64,000 nucleotides of DNA from Burkholderiaceae bacterium (GTDB lineage Bacteria; Pseudomonadota; Gammaproteobacteria; Burkholderiales; Burkholderiaceae_C): NCBI GenBank assembly GCA_004299095.1, contig SCQQ01000042.1, positions 1-64,000 on the forward strand, read 5' to 3'. The notes below the pieces were generated by a model. The model saw only the letters and a list, made by a program, of their open reading frames with translations. It was not told the DNA's origin and did no database searches. Within the stretch, counting starts at the first letter, position 1, and every line of letters begins with the position of its first letter. A program made the position numbers and the translations under genes. Of the stretch, positions 23,704 through 33,941 are shown piece after piece.

Positions 23704-26700
23704 ATGGACATGAACCGGCGCCAGTTTTTCCGCGTGAGCGGGGCTGGATTGGCCGCGTCGAGCCTGGTGGCGCTGGGCTTCTCGCCCACCGCTGCCCTTG
23801 CCGAAACCCGGCAATTCAAGCTCACACGCGCATCCGTATCCCGCAGCACCTGCCCGTACTGCTCCGTCAGTTGCGGACAACTCATCTACACCTTGGGCGA
23901 CAAGGCCAAGAACGCCCGCCCCGCAGTGATTCACATTGAAGGCGATCCGGATCATCCCGTGAGCCGCGGCTCGCTTTGCCCCAAGGGCGCCGGCGTGATG
24001 GACATGCTCACGTCGCCCAACCGCGTCAAGTACCCCGAAGTGCGCGAGCCGGGCGGCAAGGAATGGAAGCGCATCAGTTGGGACGAGGCGCTCACGCGCA
24101 TCGCCAAGCACATGAAGGCCGACCGCGACGCCAACTTCGTCACCCAGAACGAAGCCGGCACCACGGTGAACCGCTGGCCCACCACCGGTTTCCTGATGTG
24201 CAGCTCGGCTTCCAACGAATCGGCGTATCTCTCGGTCAAGGTCGCTCGCGCCCTTGGCATGATTGCGATCGACACACAAGCACGCGTTTGACACGGGCCG
24301 ACGGTGACCAGTTTGGGTCCCACATTCGGTCGCGGTGCGATGACGAACTCTTGGAACGATATCAAGAACACTGATCTTGTAATCGTGATGGGCGGCAATG
24401 CCGCCGAGGCCCACCCGGTCGGTTTCAAATGGGTGATCGAGGCCATGCACACGCGCGGAACGAAGTTGATTTCGATCGACCCGCGCTTCAACCGCACGTC
24501 GGCGGTCGCTGACCTGTACGTCCCGCTGCGCAACGGCACCGACATTCCGTTCCTGGGCGGCATCATCAACTGGCTGCTCGCCAACGACAAGATCCACCAC
24601 GATTACGTCAAGTTCAACACTGACGCCACGTTCCTGCTGAAGCCCGACTTCAAGTTCGACGGCGGCTTCTTCAGCGGCTACAACGAAGCCACGCGCAGCT
24701 ACGACAAGTCCACCTGGGGCTACCAGTTGGGTGCGGACGGCTACGTCAAGGTCGACGACAGCCTGCAGGACCCGCTGTGCGTCTACCAGCAACTGAAAAA
24801 GCACTACAGCCGCTACACGCCCGAGATGGTGGAAAAGGTCTGTGGCACGCCCAAGGACAAGTTTCTGAAGGTGTGCGAAATGCTCGGCCCGATGTCGGCG
24901 CCCGACAAGACCAGCACCATCCTCTACGCGCTCGGCTGGACGCAGCACTCGGTCGGCAGCCAGAACATCCGCACCATGGCCATGATCCAACTGCTGCTGG
25001 GCAACATGGGCCGGCCGGGCGGCGGCGTGAACGCGCTCCGCGGCCACTCCAACGTGCAGGGCGTGACCGACATGAACGCCTACGCCGAGGTGTTCTCGGG
25101 CTACCTGAACGCGCCGATGGACACCGACACCAGCTACCAGAGCTACGTGAAGCGCAACACGCCGGTGGCGCTGCGCCCCAACCAGTTCAACTACTGGAAC
25201 AACTTCTCCAAGTTCTGGGTGAGCCTGATGAAGTCGTACTACGGCCCGGCCGCGACCAAGGAGAACAACTGGTGCTTCGACTGGGTGCCCAAGTTCCCGG
25301 GCGGCTACGACGTGATGCACATCTTCGAGTTGATGCACCAGGGCAAGATGCACGGGTTCCTCACGCAGGGCTTCAACCCGCTCGCCACCGTTCCCAACAA
25401 GAACAAGCTGTCGGCGGCGCTGATGAAGCTGAAGTACCTGGTCTCGATCGACCCGCTGAACACGGAAACGGCGGAGTTCTGGAAGAACTCGGGCAAGGCC
25501 AACGACGTCAAGCCCGAAGACATCCAGACCGAAGTGTTCCGCCTGCCGGCGGGCGCCGACGCCGAGGAAGAAGGCACGTTCACCAATTCCAGCCGCGTGC
25601 TGATCTGGAAAGAGCGGGCTCTGCCGCCGCCCGGAGAAGGCAAGGTCGATTCGGAAATCGTGGCGCGCCTGTTCCTCAAGCTGCGCGAGCTCTACGCCAA
25701 GGAAAAGGGTGCGTTCCCGGATGGCCTCCAGCATCTGACCTGGGACTACGTCATCCCCGAGGTGCCGAGCGCCGACGAGCTGCTGAAGGAATACAGCGGC
25801 AAGGCGGTATCCGACATCGCCGCGCCGGCTGATCCCGCCCACCCTGACGCGGCGCTCAAGCTACTCTACAAGAAGGGGCAGCAGCTCGCCGGCTTTGCGT
25901 CACTCAAGGACGACGGCTCCACCTCGTGCGGCAACTGGCTGTATTGCGGCGCCTGGAGCGAGGAAGGCAACCTGACCAAGCGGCGCAGCCTGGAAGACCC
26001 GTCGGGCCTGGGCGTGTACCAGCACTTCGGCTATTCCTGGCCGGCCAACCGCCGCATCATGTACAACCGCGCCAGCGCCGACAAGAACGGCAAGCCGTGG
26101 GCCGAGAACAAGAAGTACGTGTGGTGGGACGGCAAGAAGTGGACCGGCTACGACGTGCCCGACATGAAGCTGGACGCCGCGCCCGACATCGGCATGGGCT
26201 CTTTCATCATGACGGCCGAAGGCATTGCGCACTTGCACGCGGTGGCCATGGTCGATGGCCCATTCCCCGAGCATTACGAACCGTTCGAATCGCCGATAGA
26301 GAAGAACCTGTTCCATCCCGACAACCCGAAAGCCAAGAGCAACCCGTGCGCGCGCGTCTTCAAGAGCGACATGGACGCTTTCGGCAAGCCGAGCGAGTTC
26401 CCGTACACGGCCACCACCTATCGCCTGACAGAGCACTTCCACTACTGGACGTCGCATTCGCTTCTGAATGCCATCGTGCAGCCGGCGCAGTTCATCGAAA
26501 TCAGCGAAGAGCTGGCCAAGGAGAAAGGCATCAAGAAGGGCGACCAGGTGAAGGTCAAGAGCAACCGCGGAGAAATCGTGGCCGCGGCGGTGGTCACCAA
26601 GCGCATCAAGCCGTTCATCATCGACGGCAAGCCGGTGCACCTGGTGGGCGTACCGATCCACTGGGGCTACACCGGTGTCACCAAGCACGGCTACATCGCC

Positions 26701-26784
26701 AATGCGCTCACGCCGTTCGTGGGTGACCCGAACGTCCAGACGCCCGAATTCAAGGCGTTCCTCGTCAACATCGAGAAGGTGTAA
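23704..26784 (+). CDS. fdnG: Formate dehydrogenase-N alpha subunit, selenocysteine protein
   Basis: Catalytic subunit that oxidises formate in the periplasm with a molybdenum bis-MGD cofactor. The 1026-residue product is read through an in-frame TGA at 24289-24291 as selenocysteine, residue 196. The context before it is ARV and after it [17 protein letters not shown], as in E. coli Fdn[11 protein letters not shown] at residues 4-13 is a twin-arginine signal, followed by a hydrophobic stretch. [10 protein letters not shown] begins the 4Fe-4S site. The ATG at 23704 is set by AGGAGG 6 nt upstream, rather than the ATG at 23671. fdnH follows at 2 nt. A naive gene caller will split this gene in two at the UGA. 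Confidence 0.97.
24289..24321 (+). promoter_or_regulatory. SECIS element in fdnG (UGA plus hairpin)
   Basis: The UGA is followed by a hairpin: GG (24303-24304) pairs with CC (24320-24321), U24305 is bulged, GACC (24306-24309) pairs with GGUC (24316-24319), and the loop is AGUUUG. Counting U of UGA as 1, the bulged U is 17 and the loop G-U are 23-24, the three positions SelB needs in E. coli SECIS elements. Confidence 0.9.
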
Positions 26785-26786
26785 CC

Positions 26787-27731
26787 ATGTCCGACATGCA
26801 ATCAGGCAACGTGGTCGCCATCTCGGCCACGACGACGCCCACGGCCCAGGTCCGTGACGACATCAAGCCGGTCGCCAAGCTCATCGACATTTCCTCCTGC
26901 ATCGGCTGCAAGGCCTGTCAGGTGGCGTGCATGGAGTGGAACGACCTGCGCGACGAAGTGGGCGAGTGCAACGGCACCTACAACAACCCGCCGGACCTCT
27001 CGGCTGAAAGCTGGACGGTGATGAAGTTCTTCGAGGTCGAGCCCGAGGAGGGTCATCTCGAATGGCTGATTCGCAAGGACGGCTGCATGCACTGCGAGGA
27101 CCCGGGCTGCCTCAAGGCCTGCCCCTCGCCCGGCGCGATCATCAAGTACGGCAACGGCATCGTCGATTTCGTGCACGAGCAGTGCATCGGCTGCGGCTAC
27201 TGCATCAAGGGCTGTCCGTTCGACGTGCCGCGCCTCTCGACCAAGGACAACAAGGTCTACAAGTGCACCTTGTGCGTCGACCGGGTCGACGTCGGGCTGG
27301 AGCCGGCTTGCATCAAGGCCTGCCCCACCGGCGCGCTCACCTTCGGCACCAAGGACGAAATGATCGAGGTGGCCGAAGAGCGCATCGTCGGCCTGAAGGA
27401 ACGCGGCTTCAAGGACGCGGGCCTGTACAACCCCGAAGGCGTGGGCGGCACGCACGTGATGTACGTGCTGAAGCACGCCGACCGGCCCGAGCTCACCGGC
27501 CTGCCCCGGAACCCGACCATCAGCCCGATGGTGAAGTTCTGGAAGGGCGCAGCCAAGCCGATCGCCCTCGCGGCCGTGGGCGTGGCCGCGCTCGCGGGCT
27601 TCTTCCACTATGTCAAGCGCGGTCCCATCGAAACGCCGGAGAGCGACGAGCAGTACGTGGAAGACGACCAGCCGAACGTACTGCCCGAACAGCACGCCGA
27701 GCACCACGACAACGACCGGCCCAACGCCTGA
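26787..27731 (+). CDS. fdnH: Formate dehydrogenase-N beta subunit (iron-sulfur)
   Basis: A 314-residue electron-transfer subunit with four 4Fe-4S cluster motifs: [37 protein letters not shown] and [23 protein letters not shown]-terminal hydrophobic helix near residues 250-270 ([19 protein letters not shown]) anchors it to the membrane beside the gamma subunit. An acidic tail follows. It passes electrons from the alpha subunit to the cytochrome b. It starts 2 nt after fdnG and ends 12 nt before fdnI. Confidence 0.96.
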   Translation: MSDMQSGNVVAISATTTPTAQVRDDIKPVAKLIDISSCIGCKACQVACMEWNDLRDEVGECNGTYNNPPDLSAESWTVMKFFEVEPEEGHLEWLIRKDGCMHCEDPGCLKACPSPGAIIKYGNGIVDFVHEQCIGCGYCIKGCPFDVPRLSTKDNKVYKCTLCVDRVDVGLEPACIKACPTGALTFGTKDEMIEVAEERIVGLKERGFKDAGLYNPEGVGGTHVMYVLKHADRPELTGLPRNPTISPMVKFWKGAAKPIALAAVGVAALAGFFHYVKRGPIETPESDEQYVEDDQPNVLPEQHAEHHDNDRPNA

Positions 27732-27743
27732 GGGGAGACCATC

Positions 27744-28382
27744 ATGAAAAAACTCTACATCGAGCGTCACAGCAGCCGCATGCGCGGCAACCACTGGGCC
27801 GTGGCCATCCTGTTCTTTCTGGCCGGCCTGTCGGGTTTTGCGCTGTTCCATCCGAGCCTGTTCTTCTTCACCCACCTGTTCGGCGGGCCGCAGTGGGACC
27901 GGGTGCTGCATCCCTACCTGGGCGTGCTGATGTTCCTGCTGTTCCTGGCCATGTTCTTCCTGGCCGTCCGCTCCAACGTCTGGCGCAAGGAAGACAGCGA
28001 GTGGCTGGAAGGCGCACCCGGCATGGTGTTCCACGGCGACGACTCCAAGATCCCGCCGGTCGGCAAGTTCAACGCCGGCCAGAAGCTGGTGTTCTGGCTG
28101 TCGGCGATATGCCTGGTGGTGCTGCTGCTCACGGGGCTCACGTTCTGGCAAGCCTGGTTTGCCGCCAGCTTCTCGATCGAGCTGCAGCGCGTGGCGCTGG
28201 TACTGCACGCCATTGCGGCGTTCGTCTTTGTCCTCACCATCCTGGTGCACATTTACGCCGCGATCTGGGTCAAGGGCACGTTCCGTGCCATGATCCGCGG
28301 CAACGTGAGCGCCGGCTGGGCCAAGCACAACCACCCCAAGTGGTACGCCGAGCAAATGGAAGGTCGCGCGCCCAAAGCCTGA
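27744..28382 (+). CDS. fdnI: Formate dehydrogenase-N gamma subunit (cytochrome b556)
   Basis: A 212-residue membrane protein with four predicted helices (roughly residues 18-38, 52-75, 112-132 and 150-175). Histidines in RGNHWAVAILFFLAG, VLHPYLGVLMF and VLHAIAAFVFVLTILVHIYAA lie where haem b and quinone ligands occur in the family. It reduces quinone with electrons from the beta subunit. A GAGGGGAGA ribosome binding site precedes the ATG. A terminator-like hairpin (28421-28460) follows before fdhE. Confidence 0.95.
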   Translation: MKKLYIERHSSRMRGNHWAVAILFFLAGLSGFALFHPSLFFFTHLFGGPQWDRVLHPYLGVLMFLLFLAMFFLAVRSNVWRKEDSEWLEGAPGMVFHGDDSKIPPVGKFNAGQKLVFWLSAICLVVLLLTGLTFWQAWFAASFSIELQRVALVLHAIAAFVFVLTILVHIYAAIWVKGTFRAMIRGNVSAGWAKHNHPKWYAEQMEGRAPKA

Positions 28383-28420
28383 CGTGACGCTCCATTTTTC
28401 CTGTTGACTTTGACTTCGGA

Positions 28421-28460
28421 GCTGCCAGGGATTCGCCTCTCTGGCAGCCATTTTTATTTT
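28421..28460 (+). terminator. Intrinsic terminator overlapping the fdhE start
   Basis: An 8-bp perfect stem, GCTGCCAG (28421-28428)/CTGGCAGC (28441-28448), with a 12-nt loop is followed by CA and TTTTTATTTT. It sits between fdnI and fdhE, and its T-run runs into the apparent TTG start of fdhE at 28459. It should reduce read-through from the fdn operon into fdhE-selAB. Confidence 0.8.
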
Positions 28461-29454
28461 GAAACCCAGCACCAACCCCACCCGCTTCCACGATCCGCAA
28501 GAGATCCTGAAACGTGCCGACGCCAAAATCCCGCCGCTGATCCTGCCCGAACCCCGCACGGTCTTCGCCGAGCGCGCGCTGCGTCTGCGGCAACTCGCGG
28601 CCGGCCACGCAATGCACGATTTCCTGCTGATGCTGGCGGTGGTCTGCGACGCCCAGCACGAGCGGCTGCAGCATTACCCCGACGTGCCGTTGCCGACCGA
28701 CGAGCAGATCGACCTGGCCCGGCTGTCCGGCTATCCACTCCTGAATACCGCCAACTGGCAGCGCGACCCGGTCTGGCGCAGCGAACTGCGAGCGCTGCTC
28801 GGCCAAGCCTTGGACAAGCTGCCCGCCGATAGTCCGGCGCGCAGCGGCGTGCAGGCCGTGATCGACCTGCCTGACGACGCGCTGGAACAGCAGGCCGACC
28901 GCTTGCTGGCCGGCATCACGCTCAGCCTCGACATAGCCGCGGCGCCGCTGATCGCGGCCGGCCTGCAGCTTTACTGGACGCATCTGGTCACGGCCACCCA
29001 AGCCGCGCACAAGCACCCGTTCGACATGCCGTTCGAGCCCAACCACTGCCCCTGCTGCGGCAGCCTGCCCACCGCCAGCATCACCAAGGTGCGCGGCCAG
29101 CTCGAAGGGCAGCGCTACCTGCACTGCGCGCTGTGCAGCGCCCAGTGGCACTACATGCGCGTGAAATGCGCCAACTGCGGCAGCATCGAAGGCATCCACT
29201 ACCAGGCGCTGCAGCATGTGTCGCAAGACGAACCGTCGGAAGAGCGCGCGGCCGTCGAAGCCGAAACCTGCGACCAGTGCCACCACTACCTGAAGATCAT
29301 GCACATGGTGAGCGACACCAACGTCGACCCGATCGCCGACGACCTGGCCACGCTCACGCTCGATCTGCTGGTCTCGGACGCCGAATACCGGCGCTACGGC
29401 ACCAATTTGCTACTGCTCTTCGGCGACGACGAAAGCGCGGCAAAATTGCCGTGA
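28459..29454 (+). CDS. fdhE: FdhE, formate dehydrogenase accessory protein
   Basis: A 331-residue cytoplasmic rubredoxin-like protein needed for active formate dehydrogenase. Two zinc/iron-binding CxxC pairs per half are visible: CPCCGS and CALCSAQWHY, then VKCANCGS and CDQCHHYL. IPPLILPE near residue 24 and LRLRQLAAGHAMHDFLL match the family N-terminus. That N-terminus requires a start near 28459, where the only candidates are TTG (or ATT) inside the terminator T-run, with no clear ribosome binding site. selA starts within its stop codon (TGATG). Confidence 0.92.
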   Translation: MKPSTNPTRFHDPQEILKRADAKIPPLILPEPRTVFAERALRLRQLAAGHAMHDFLLMLAVVCDAQHERLQHYPDVPLPTDEQIDLARLSGYPLLNTANWQRDPVWRSELRALLGQALDKLPADSPARSGVQAVIDLPDDALEQQADRLLAGITLSLDIAAAPLIAAGLQLYWTHLVTATQAAHKHPFDMPFEPNHCPCCGSLPTASITKVRGQLEGQRYLHCALCSAQWHYMRVKCANCGSIEGIHYQALQHVSQDEPSEERAAVEAETCDQCHHYLKIMHMVSDTNVDPIADDLATLTLDLLVSDAEYRRYGTNLLLLFGDDESAAKLP

Positions 29455-30920
29455 TGGTGCCTTCCGCCGCGCTCTCCAACCCCGCTTCAAAGACCACGCC
29501 GCCCGCACGCAACGGCGTGCAGCCACAGGATCTGCCGTCAGTCGACACGCTGCTGCGGGCGGCGCAAATCCAACCACTGGTCGCAGAGAACGGCCACACG
29601 CTGGTTGCGAGTGAAACCCGCGCGCTGCTGGCGGAATTGCGCAAGAGCGCAATGGCAGGCCATCTGACGGCCACCCAAACCACCCCTGAAGCGCTGGCCG
29701 CACGGCTTGCTGCCCGCGTCGACGCCCGCTTGGCGCCGCGCCAGCGCGCCGTCATCAACCTGACCGGCACGGTGCTGCACACCAACCTCGGACGCACGCT
29801 GCTGCCCGATGCGGTGCTGGCGCACATACAGCGGGTGCTCGCGCACCCGAGCAACCTGGAATACGACCTCGCAAGCGGTGTGCGCGGCGAGCGCGACGAC
29901 CTGATCGAGCCGCTGCTGTGCGAACTCACCGGCGCCGAAGCAGCCACCGTGGTCAACAACAACGCCGCGGCCGTGCTGCTCACGCTGGCAGCGCTGGCCG
30001 CGGGCAAGGAAGTGATCGTCTCGCGCGGCGAACTGGTGGAAATCGGCGGCTCCTTCCGCCTGCCCGATGTGATGCAAAGCGCCGGCGCCCGGCTGGTCGA
30101 AGTGGGCACCACCAACCGCACCCACGCACGCGATTACGAGCGCGCCATCACCGCCAACACCGCGGCGCTGATGAAAGTGCACACCAGCAATTACGCGATC
30201 TCGGGCTTCACTGCATCGGTCACAGAAAGCGAACTCAGTGCCATCGCCCATGCGCACGGCCTGCCACTCGTCTCGGACTTGGGCAGCGGCGCGCTGGTCG
30301 ATTTGAGCGCGTACGGCCTGCCGCGCGAGCCCATGCCGCAAGACATGCTGCGCGCCGGCTGCGACGTGGTGACGTTCAGCGGCGACAAGCTGCTGGGCGG
30401 CCCGCAAGCCGGGCTGATCGTCGGCAAGAGCGAGTGGATCGCGCGCATCCGCAAACATCCGATGAAGCGCGCACTGCGCAGCGGCAAGCTCATGATCGCG
30501 GCGCTTTCGGCCACGCTGCGGCTGTACTTGCGGCCCGAACGCCTCGCGCATGACTTGCCCACGCTGCGGCTCCTGATCCGGCCGGTTGATTCGATCGAAG
30601 CCACCGCGCGTGCGTTGCAACCGGCGCTGCAAGCCGCACTGGCGTCGCGATTCACCGTGGATATCGTCGCGCTGCAGAGCCAGATCGGATCTGGTTCGCT
30701 ACCGGTGGAGCGCCTGCCTTCGGCCGGTCTCGCCATCATTCCCGTGCAGGAAAAAGGCAGCGGCCACGCACTTACCCAACTGGCCGAGGCGTTCCGCGCC
30801 CTGCCCATGCCGGTGATCGGCCGCATCAACGACGGCCGTCTCCTATTCGATCTGCGCTGCCTGGAAGACGTGACGCTCGTCACCCGGCAACTGGACGCGC
30901 TCCGGCTTGCGGCCGCATAA
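29454..30920 (+). CDS. selA: L-seryl-tRNA(Sec) selenium transferase
   Basis: PLP enzyme that turns Ser-tRNA(Sec) into Sec-tRNA(Sec) using selenophosphate. The 488-residue protein has [46 protein letters not shown] and the PLP-binding Lys in [15 protein letters not shown]. Family length is about 460. I chose the ATG at 29454, which shares its A with the fdhE stop (TGATG); the longer frame upstream lies within fdhE. selB starts 2 nt after the stop, so the three genes form one transcript. Confidence 0.96.
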   Translation: MVPSAALSNPASKTTPPARNGVQPQDLPSVDTLLRAAQIQPLVAENGHTLVASETRALLAELRKSAMAGHLTATQTTPEALAARLAARVDARLAPRQRAVINLTGTVLHTNLGRTLLPDAVLAHIQRVLAHPSNLEYDLASGVRGERDDLIEPLLCELTGAEAATVVNNNAAAVLLTLAALAAGKEVIVSRGELVEIGGSFRLPDVMQSAGARLVEVGTTNRTHARDYERAITANTAALMKVHTSNYAISGFTASVTESELSAIAHAHGLPLVSDLGSGALVDLSAYGLPREPMPQDMLRAGCDVVTFSGDKLLGGPQAGLIVGKSEWIARIRKHPMKRALRSGKLMIAALSATLRLYLRPERLAHDLPTLRLLIRPVDSIEATARALQPALQAALASRFTVDIVALQSQIGSGSLPVERLPSAGLAIIPVQEKGSGHALTQLAEAFRALPMPVIGRINDGRLLFDLRCLEDVTLVTRQLDALRLAAA

Positions 30921-30922
30921 CG

Positions 30923-32833
30923 ATGATCATCGGTACCGCCGGGCACATCGACCACGGCAAGACCACGCTGGTGCGCGCGCTCACCGGCGTGGACGCCGAC
31001 CGATTGCCGGAAGAGAAAAAGCGCGGCCTGACGATCGAGCTCGGCTACGCCTTCATGGACACGCCCGCGGGCGAGCGCATCGGCTTCATCGACGTGCCGG
31101 GCCACGAAAAGCTGGTGCACACCATGGTGGCGGGCGCCAGCGGCATCGACTTTGCGCTGCTGCTGGTCGCGGCCGACGACGGCCCCATGCCGCAAACGCG
31201 CGAGCACCTGGCGGTGCTGTCGCTCCTCGGCATCGCCCACGGCGCCGCGGTCATCACCAAGAGCGACCGCGCCACGCCGGAACGCATCCAGGCCGTCCAC
31301 GCCGAAATGCAAAGCCTCATGGCGGGAACGCCACTGGCCGCCGCGCCCATCCTGACGGTGTCGGCGCAAACCGGCGACGGCGTTGCGGCGCTGCGTACGC
31401 TGCTGCTGGACGCGGCCAAGACCTACGCCGAACAGTCGGCGCGCGCCAATCGGGCCCAAGCCTTTCGCCTCGCCATCGACCGTGTGTTCACGCTGGCCGG
31501 CGCCGGCACCGTGGTCACCGGGACGATCCACGCGGGCAGCGTGCACGTGGGCGACGAAGTGGCGCTCAGCCCGCCCGACAACGGCGCCATTCGCAGCGCC
31601 CGGGTGCGCAGCCTGCACGCCCAGGACCAGGCCGTGCAGAGCGCGCACGCCGGACAGCGTTGCGCGGTGGCGCTGGTCGGATGGGCGCGCGACGACGTCA
31701 GCCGCGGCCAATGGCTCGTGGATCCGCGCATTGCGCTGGCCATCGACCGCATCGACGTTCGTCTCACGCTGTGGCGCGACGCGGCGCGGCCGCTGCGCTC
31801 CGGCGCGCACGCGCAGTTGCACCTGGGCACGCAGCACGTCAACGCGGCGATTGCGTTGCTGGATGCAAACACGCTGCCCGCGGGCGCCGACGCGCTGGCG
31901 CAACTGGTGCTCGATGCGCCCATCGGCGCCTGGCACGGCGAGCGCTTCATCCTGCGCGATCCGGCCGCGAACAAGACTGTGGCTGGCGGCACGGTGCTGG
32001 ATCCGTTTGCCCCCGCGCGTTACCGCCGCACGCCGCAGCGCCTCGCGGAGCTGGCCGCGCTGCAATTGCCCGATATCGCGCAACGCGTGAGTGCCCTGCT
32101 CGAGCACGCGCCCTGGGGCCTCGACCTGGACCATGTGCGGCGCGCGCAAGGCGTGACAGCGCTCTCCGCCGCGTCTGATGACCAGGCCCTCGCCGCGGGC
32201 ACGTACGCCTTGGGTGCGACCCAGGCAGCCGCACTGGAAACTGCCGTTCTACAGGTGCTCAAGAAACAGCACGACCAGCAGCCTGACGAACTGGGCCCAG
32301 ACCGCGCGCGCCTGCGCCGCCTGGCCGCGCCGCGGCTGGCAGCGCCGCTCTGGAACGCGCTGCTGGACCGGCTGGTGGCGCGCGGCCAGATCCGCGCACA
32401 TGGCCCGGTGGTGCACCTGCCGGAACACGACGTGCAGCTTTCGGCCACCGAAACGCGGCTGGTCGAAAAAGCCATGCCGGCGCTGCTGCAAGCGGATTTC
32501 TCCGGCGCCTGGGTGCGCGATCTGGCCAAGACCTGCGGTGAGACCGAAACGCTGATGCGCACCACGCTGGCGCGCCTGGCGCGCCGCGGCGAGCTGTTCC
32601 AGATCGTGAAGGATCTGTATTACGCGCCGGACACCATCCAGCGCCTGGCCGCGCTGGTGCGCGCAGCCGCGGCCACGCACGACGGTGAATTCAAGGCCGC
32701 CGTGTTCCGCGACGCCACCGGCCTCGGTCGCAAGCGGGCCATTCAGATTCTGGAATACTTCGACCGCGTCGGCCTCACGCGCCGCGTGGGCGAAAACCAC
32801 AAACTGCGCGCGGAGTGCGTGTTGTTTTTGTAG
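30923..32833 (+). CDS. selB: Selenocysteine-specific elongation factor SelB
   Basis: A 636-residue GTPase that brings Sec-tRNA(Sec) to the ribosome at SECIS-marked UGA codons. G motifs are [12 protein letters not shown] (residues 4-15), [17 protein letters not shown] and TKSD. EF-Tu-like domains follow to about residue 370, then the C-terminal winged-helix repeats that bind the SECIS hairpin, ending with [24 protein letters not shown]. Length fits the family (about 615-640). The target SECIS in fdnG lies 6.6 kb upstream. Confidence 0.96.
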   Translation: MIIGTAGHIDHGKTTLVRALTGVDADRLPEEKKRGLTIELGYAFMDTPAGERIGFIDVPGHEKLVHTMVAGASGIDFALLLVAADDGPMPQTREHLAVLSLLGIAHGAAVITKSDRATPERIQAVHAEMQSLMAGTPLAAAPILTVSAQTGDGVAALRTLLLDAAKTYAEQSARANRAQAFRLAIDRVFTLAGAGTVVTGTIHAGSVHVGDEVALSPPDNGAIRSARVRSLHAQDQAVQSAHAGQRCAVALVGWARDDVSRGQWLVDPRIALAIDRIDVRLTLWRDAARPLRSGAHAQLHLGTQHVNAAIALLDANTLPAGADALAQLVLDAPIGAWHGERFILRDPAANKTVAGGTVLDPFAPARYRRTPQRLAELAALQLPDIAQRVSALLEHAPWGLDLDHVRRAQGVTALSAASDDQALAAGTYALGATQAAALETAVLQVLKKQHDQQPDELGPDRARLRRLAAPRLAAPLWNALLDRLVARGQIRAHGPVVHLPEHDVQLSATETRLVEKAMPALLQADFSGAWVRDLAKTCGETETLMRTTLARLARRGELFQIVKDLYYAPDTIQRLAALVRAAAATHDGEFKAAVFRDATGLGRKRAIQILEYFDRVGLTRRVGENHKLRAECVLFL

Positions 32834-32848
32834 TGCAGCGTTGCATAC

Positions 32849-32944
32849 GGAGGGGCAACCATCCCGGTGGATGGGCCGGGCTTCAAACCCGGTGGGTGGC
32901 GCCAAGCGCCGCTGGGTGGGTTCGACTCCCATGCCCTTCCGCCA
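32849..32944 (+). tRNA. selC: tRNA-Sec (UCA anticodon)
   Basis: A 96-nt tRNA gene beginning GGAGGGGC, whose 8-bp acceptor stem pairs with GCCCTTCC, and ending with encoded GCCA. The anticodon stem CCGGG/CCCGG (32876-32880 and 32888-32892) holds TCA at 32883-32885. A long variable arm and the GGTTCGA T-loop follow. Length, 8-bp acceptor and UCA anticodon identify selC. It starts 15 nt after the selB stop, an unusual but sensible linkage. Confidence 0.97.
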
Positions 32945-33045
32945 CTTTCCGACGCATCGCGGGCGGCGCTCGCGGACCGCGAGGGCAACGGCCCCGCAGG
33001 CAAACGCGCTATTCTTTCGGCTCGCTGAAGAGACTTGAAACCACC

Positions 33046-33504
33046 ATGACACCCGACCTCGCCCTGCCCTCCGACTGGTACTACTGGCCCGAAGACCAAG
33101 TCTGGGCGAACGTGCACGACGACGGCAGCGCGACGGTCGGCATCACCCAGCTCGGCATCCAGCTTTCGGGCGAGATCTACATGTGCCGCGCCAAGAGCCT
33201 CGGCACCGAAGTGGCCCAGGGCGGCACCGTGGCGGTGGTGGAACTGGCCAAGGCCATCGTCGCGGTCAAAAGCGCCGTTGCTGGCACCGTGATCGAGCGC
33301 AACGAAACGCTGGCTGATCAACCGTGGCGCGTGCACCGCGACCCGTACGGCAAAGGCTGGATCGCCCGCTTGAAATTGAAGGACTTCAAGGCCGACGAAC
33401 CGCAGCTCCTGCGTGGTGCCGCCGCGGTCGCCGCCATGCAGCAGTACGCGCGCGAGCATGAGCGGGAATTCATTCCGGCCACCACGCCCGGACAAAGCGC
33501 ATGA
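33046..33504 (+). CDS. GcvH-like lipoyl-carrier protein outside a glycine-cleavage context
   Basis: A 152-residue protein of the glycine-cleavage H family. WANVHDDGSATVGITQLG, SGEIYMCRAKSLGTEVAQGG and VVELAKAIVAVKSAVAGTV match the lipoyl domain, with Lys69 in ELAKA as the expected lipoylation site. DPYGKGWIARLKL closes the fold. No gcvT or gcvP is near. Stand-alone GcvH-like carriers (LbpA) act in sulfur oxidation elsewhere. Here the next gene is DsrE-like and overlaps by 4 nt, so a lipoyl-based chalcogen relay is plausible but inferred. The ATG at 33046 begins the conserved domain. Confidence 0.85.
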   Translation: MTPDLALPSDWYYWPEDQVWANVHDDGSATVGITQLGIQLSGEIYMCRAKSLGTEVAQGGTVAVVELAKAIVAVKSAVAGTVIERNETLADQPWRVHRDPYGKGWIARLKLKDFKADEPQLLRGAAAVAAMQQYAREHEREFIPATTPGQSA

Positions 33505-33896
33505 GTTTCGTCGACGGCAGCGTCGCCGGCATCGCGCTCCTGCTCTGGTCCGCCGATCCCGGAACGCCGGAGCGCCTGGCCACACCGTTTTTCCACGCCG
33601 CCGCCGCCGCCGCGATGGAATGCGAAGTGGAAATCTATTTCACCGCCGGCAGCGTGCGCTTGCTGGTCCCCGGCGTGGCGGCGGGCCTGCACGCCAGCCC
33701 GCTGTTCGCCAAGACCATCCTCGACAACATGTGCGAGGCCGTTGACCACGGTGCGCGCCTCTATGCCTGCACCGACGCGCTCAACGCCCACGGCATCGAC
33801 CCGAAAAAGCTCATCCCAGAATGCTCGGGCCCGGGCGGCGCGGTGCAGTTCATGGCGCGGGCGATGGACCCGCGCTGGCGAACTTTGGTGTTCTGA
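33501..33896 (+). CDS. DsrE-family protein
   Basis: A 131-residue DsrE/DsrF-like fold protein. GIALLLWSADPGTPERLATPF, CEVEIYFTAGSVRLLVPGV and LYACTDALNAHG place a cysteine in YACT at the usual persulfide-carrying position; a second Cys is in IPECSGPGG. DsrE-like domains also form the C-terminal half of YedF selenium-metabolism proteins. The ATG overlaps the GcvH-like stop (ATGA), so the two are coupled. Membership of a chalcogen transfer route is suggested by partner and position downstream of selC, not shown. Confidence 0.8.
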   Translation: MSFVDGSVAGIALLLWSADPGTPERLATPFFHAAAAAAMECEVEIYFTAGSVRLLVPGVAAGLHASPLFAKTILDNMCEAVDHGARLYACTDALNAHGIDPKKLIPECSGPGGAVQFMARAMDPRWRTLVF

Positions 33897-33941
33897 AAGA
33901 GTCAGCGAAAACCGCAAGACTGTTTTCAACAGGACTCCCCC

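Noticed and set aside
23671-23704. Upstream ATG at 23671 as fdnG start
   Set aside because: The Shine-Dalgarno AGGAGG at 23692-23697 and the twin-arginine signal both point to the ATG at 23704.
24289-24291. Stop codon or frameshift breaking fdnG
   Set aside because: The same frame continues with FdnG sequence directly after the UGA and a SECIS hairpin follows, so it is a selenocysteine codon.
23656-25842. A 728-codon minus-strand frame across fdnG
   Set aside because: Shadow of fdnG; composition is biased and the plus-strand protein is clearly FdnG continued through the UGA.
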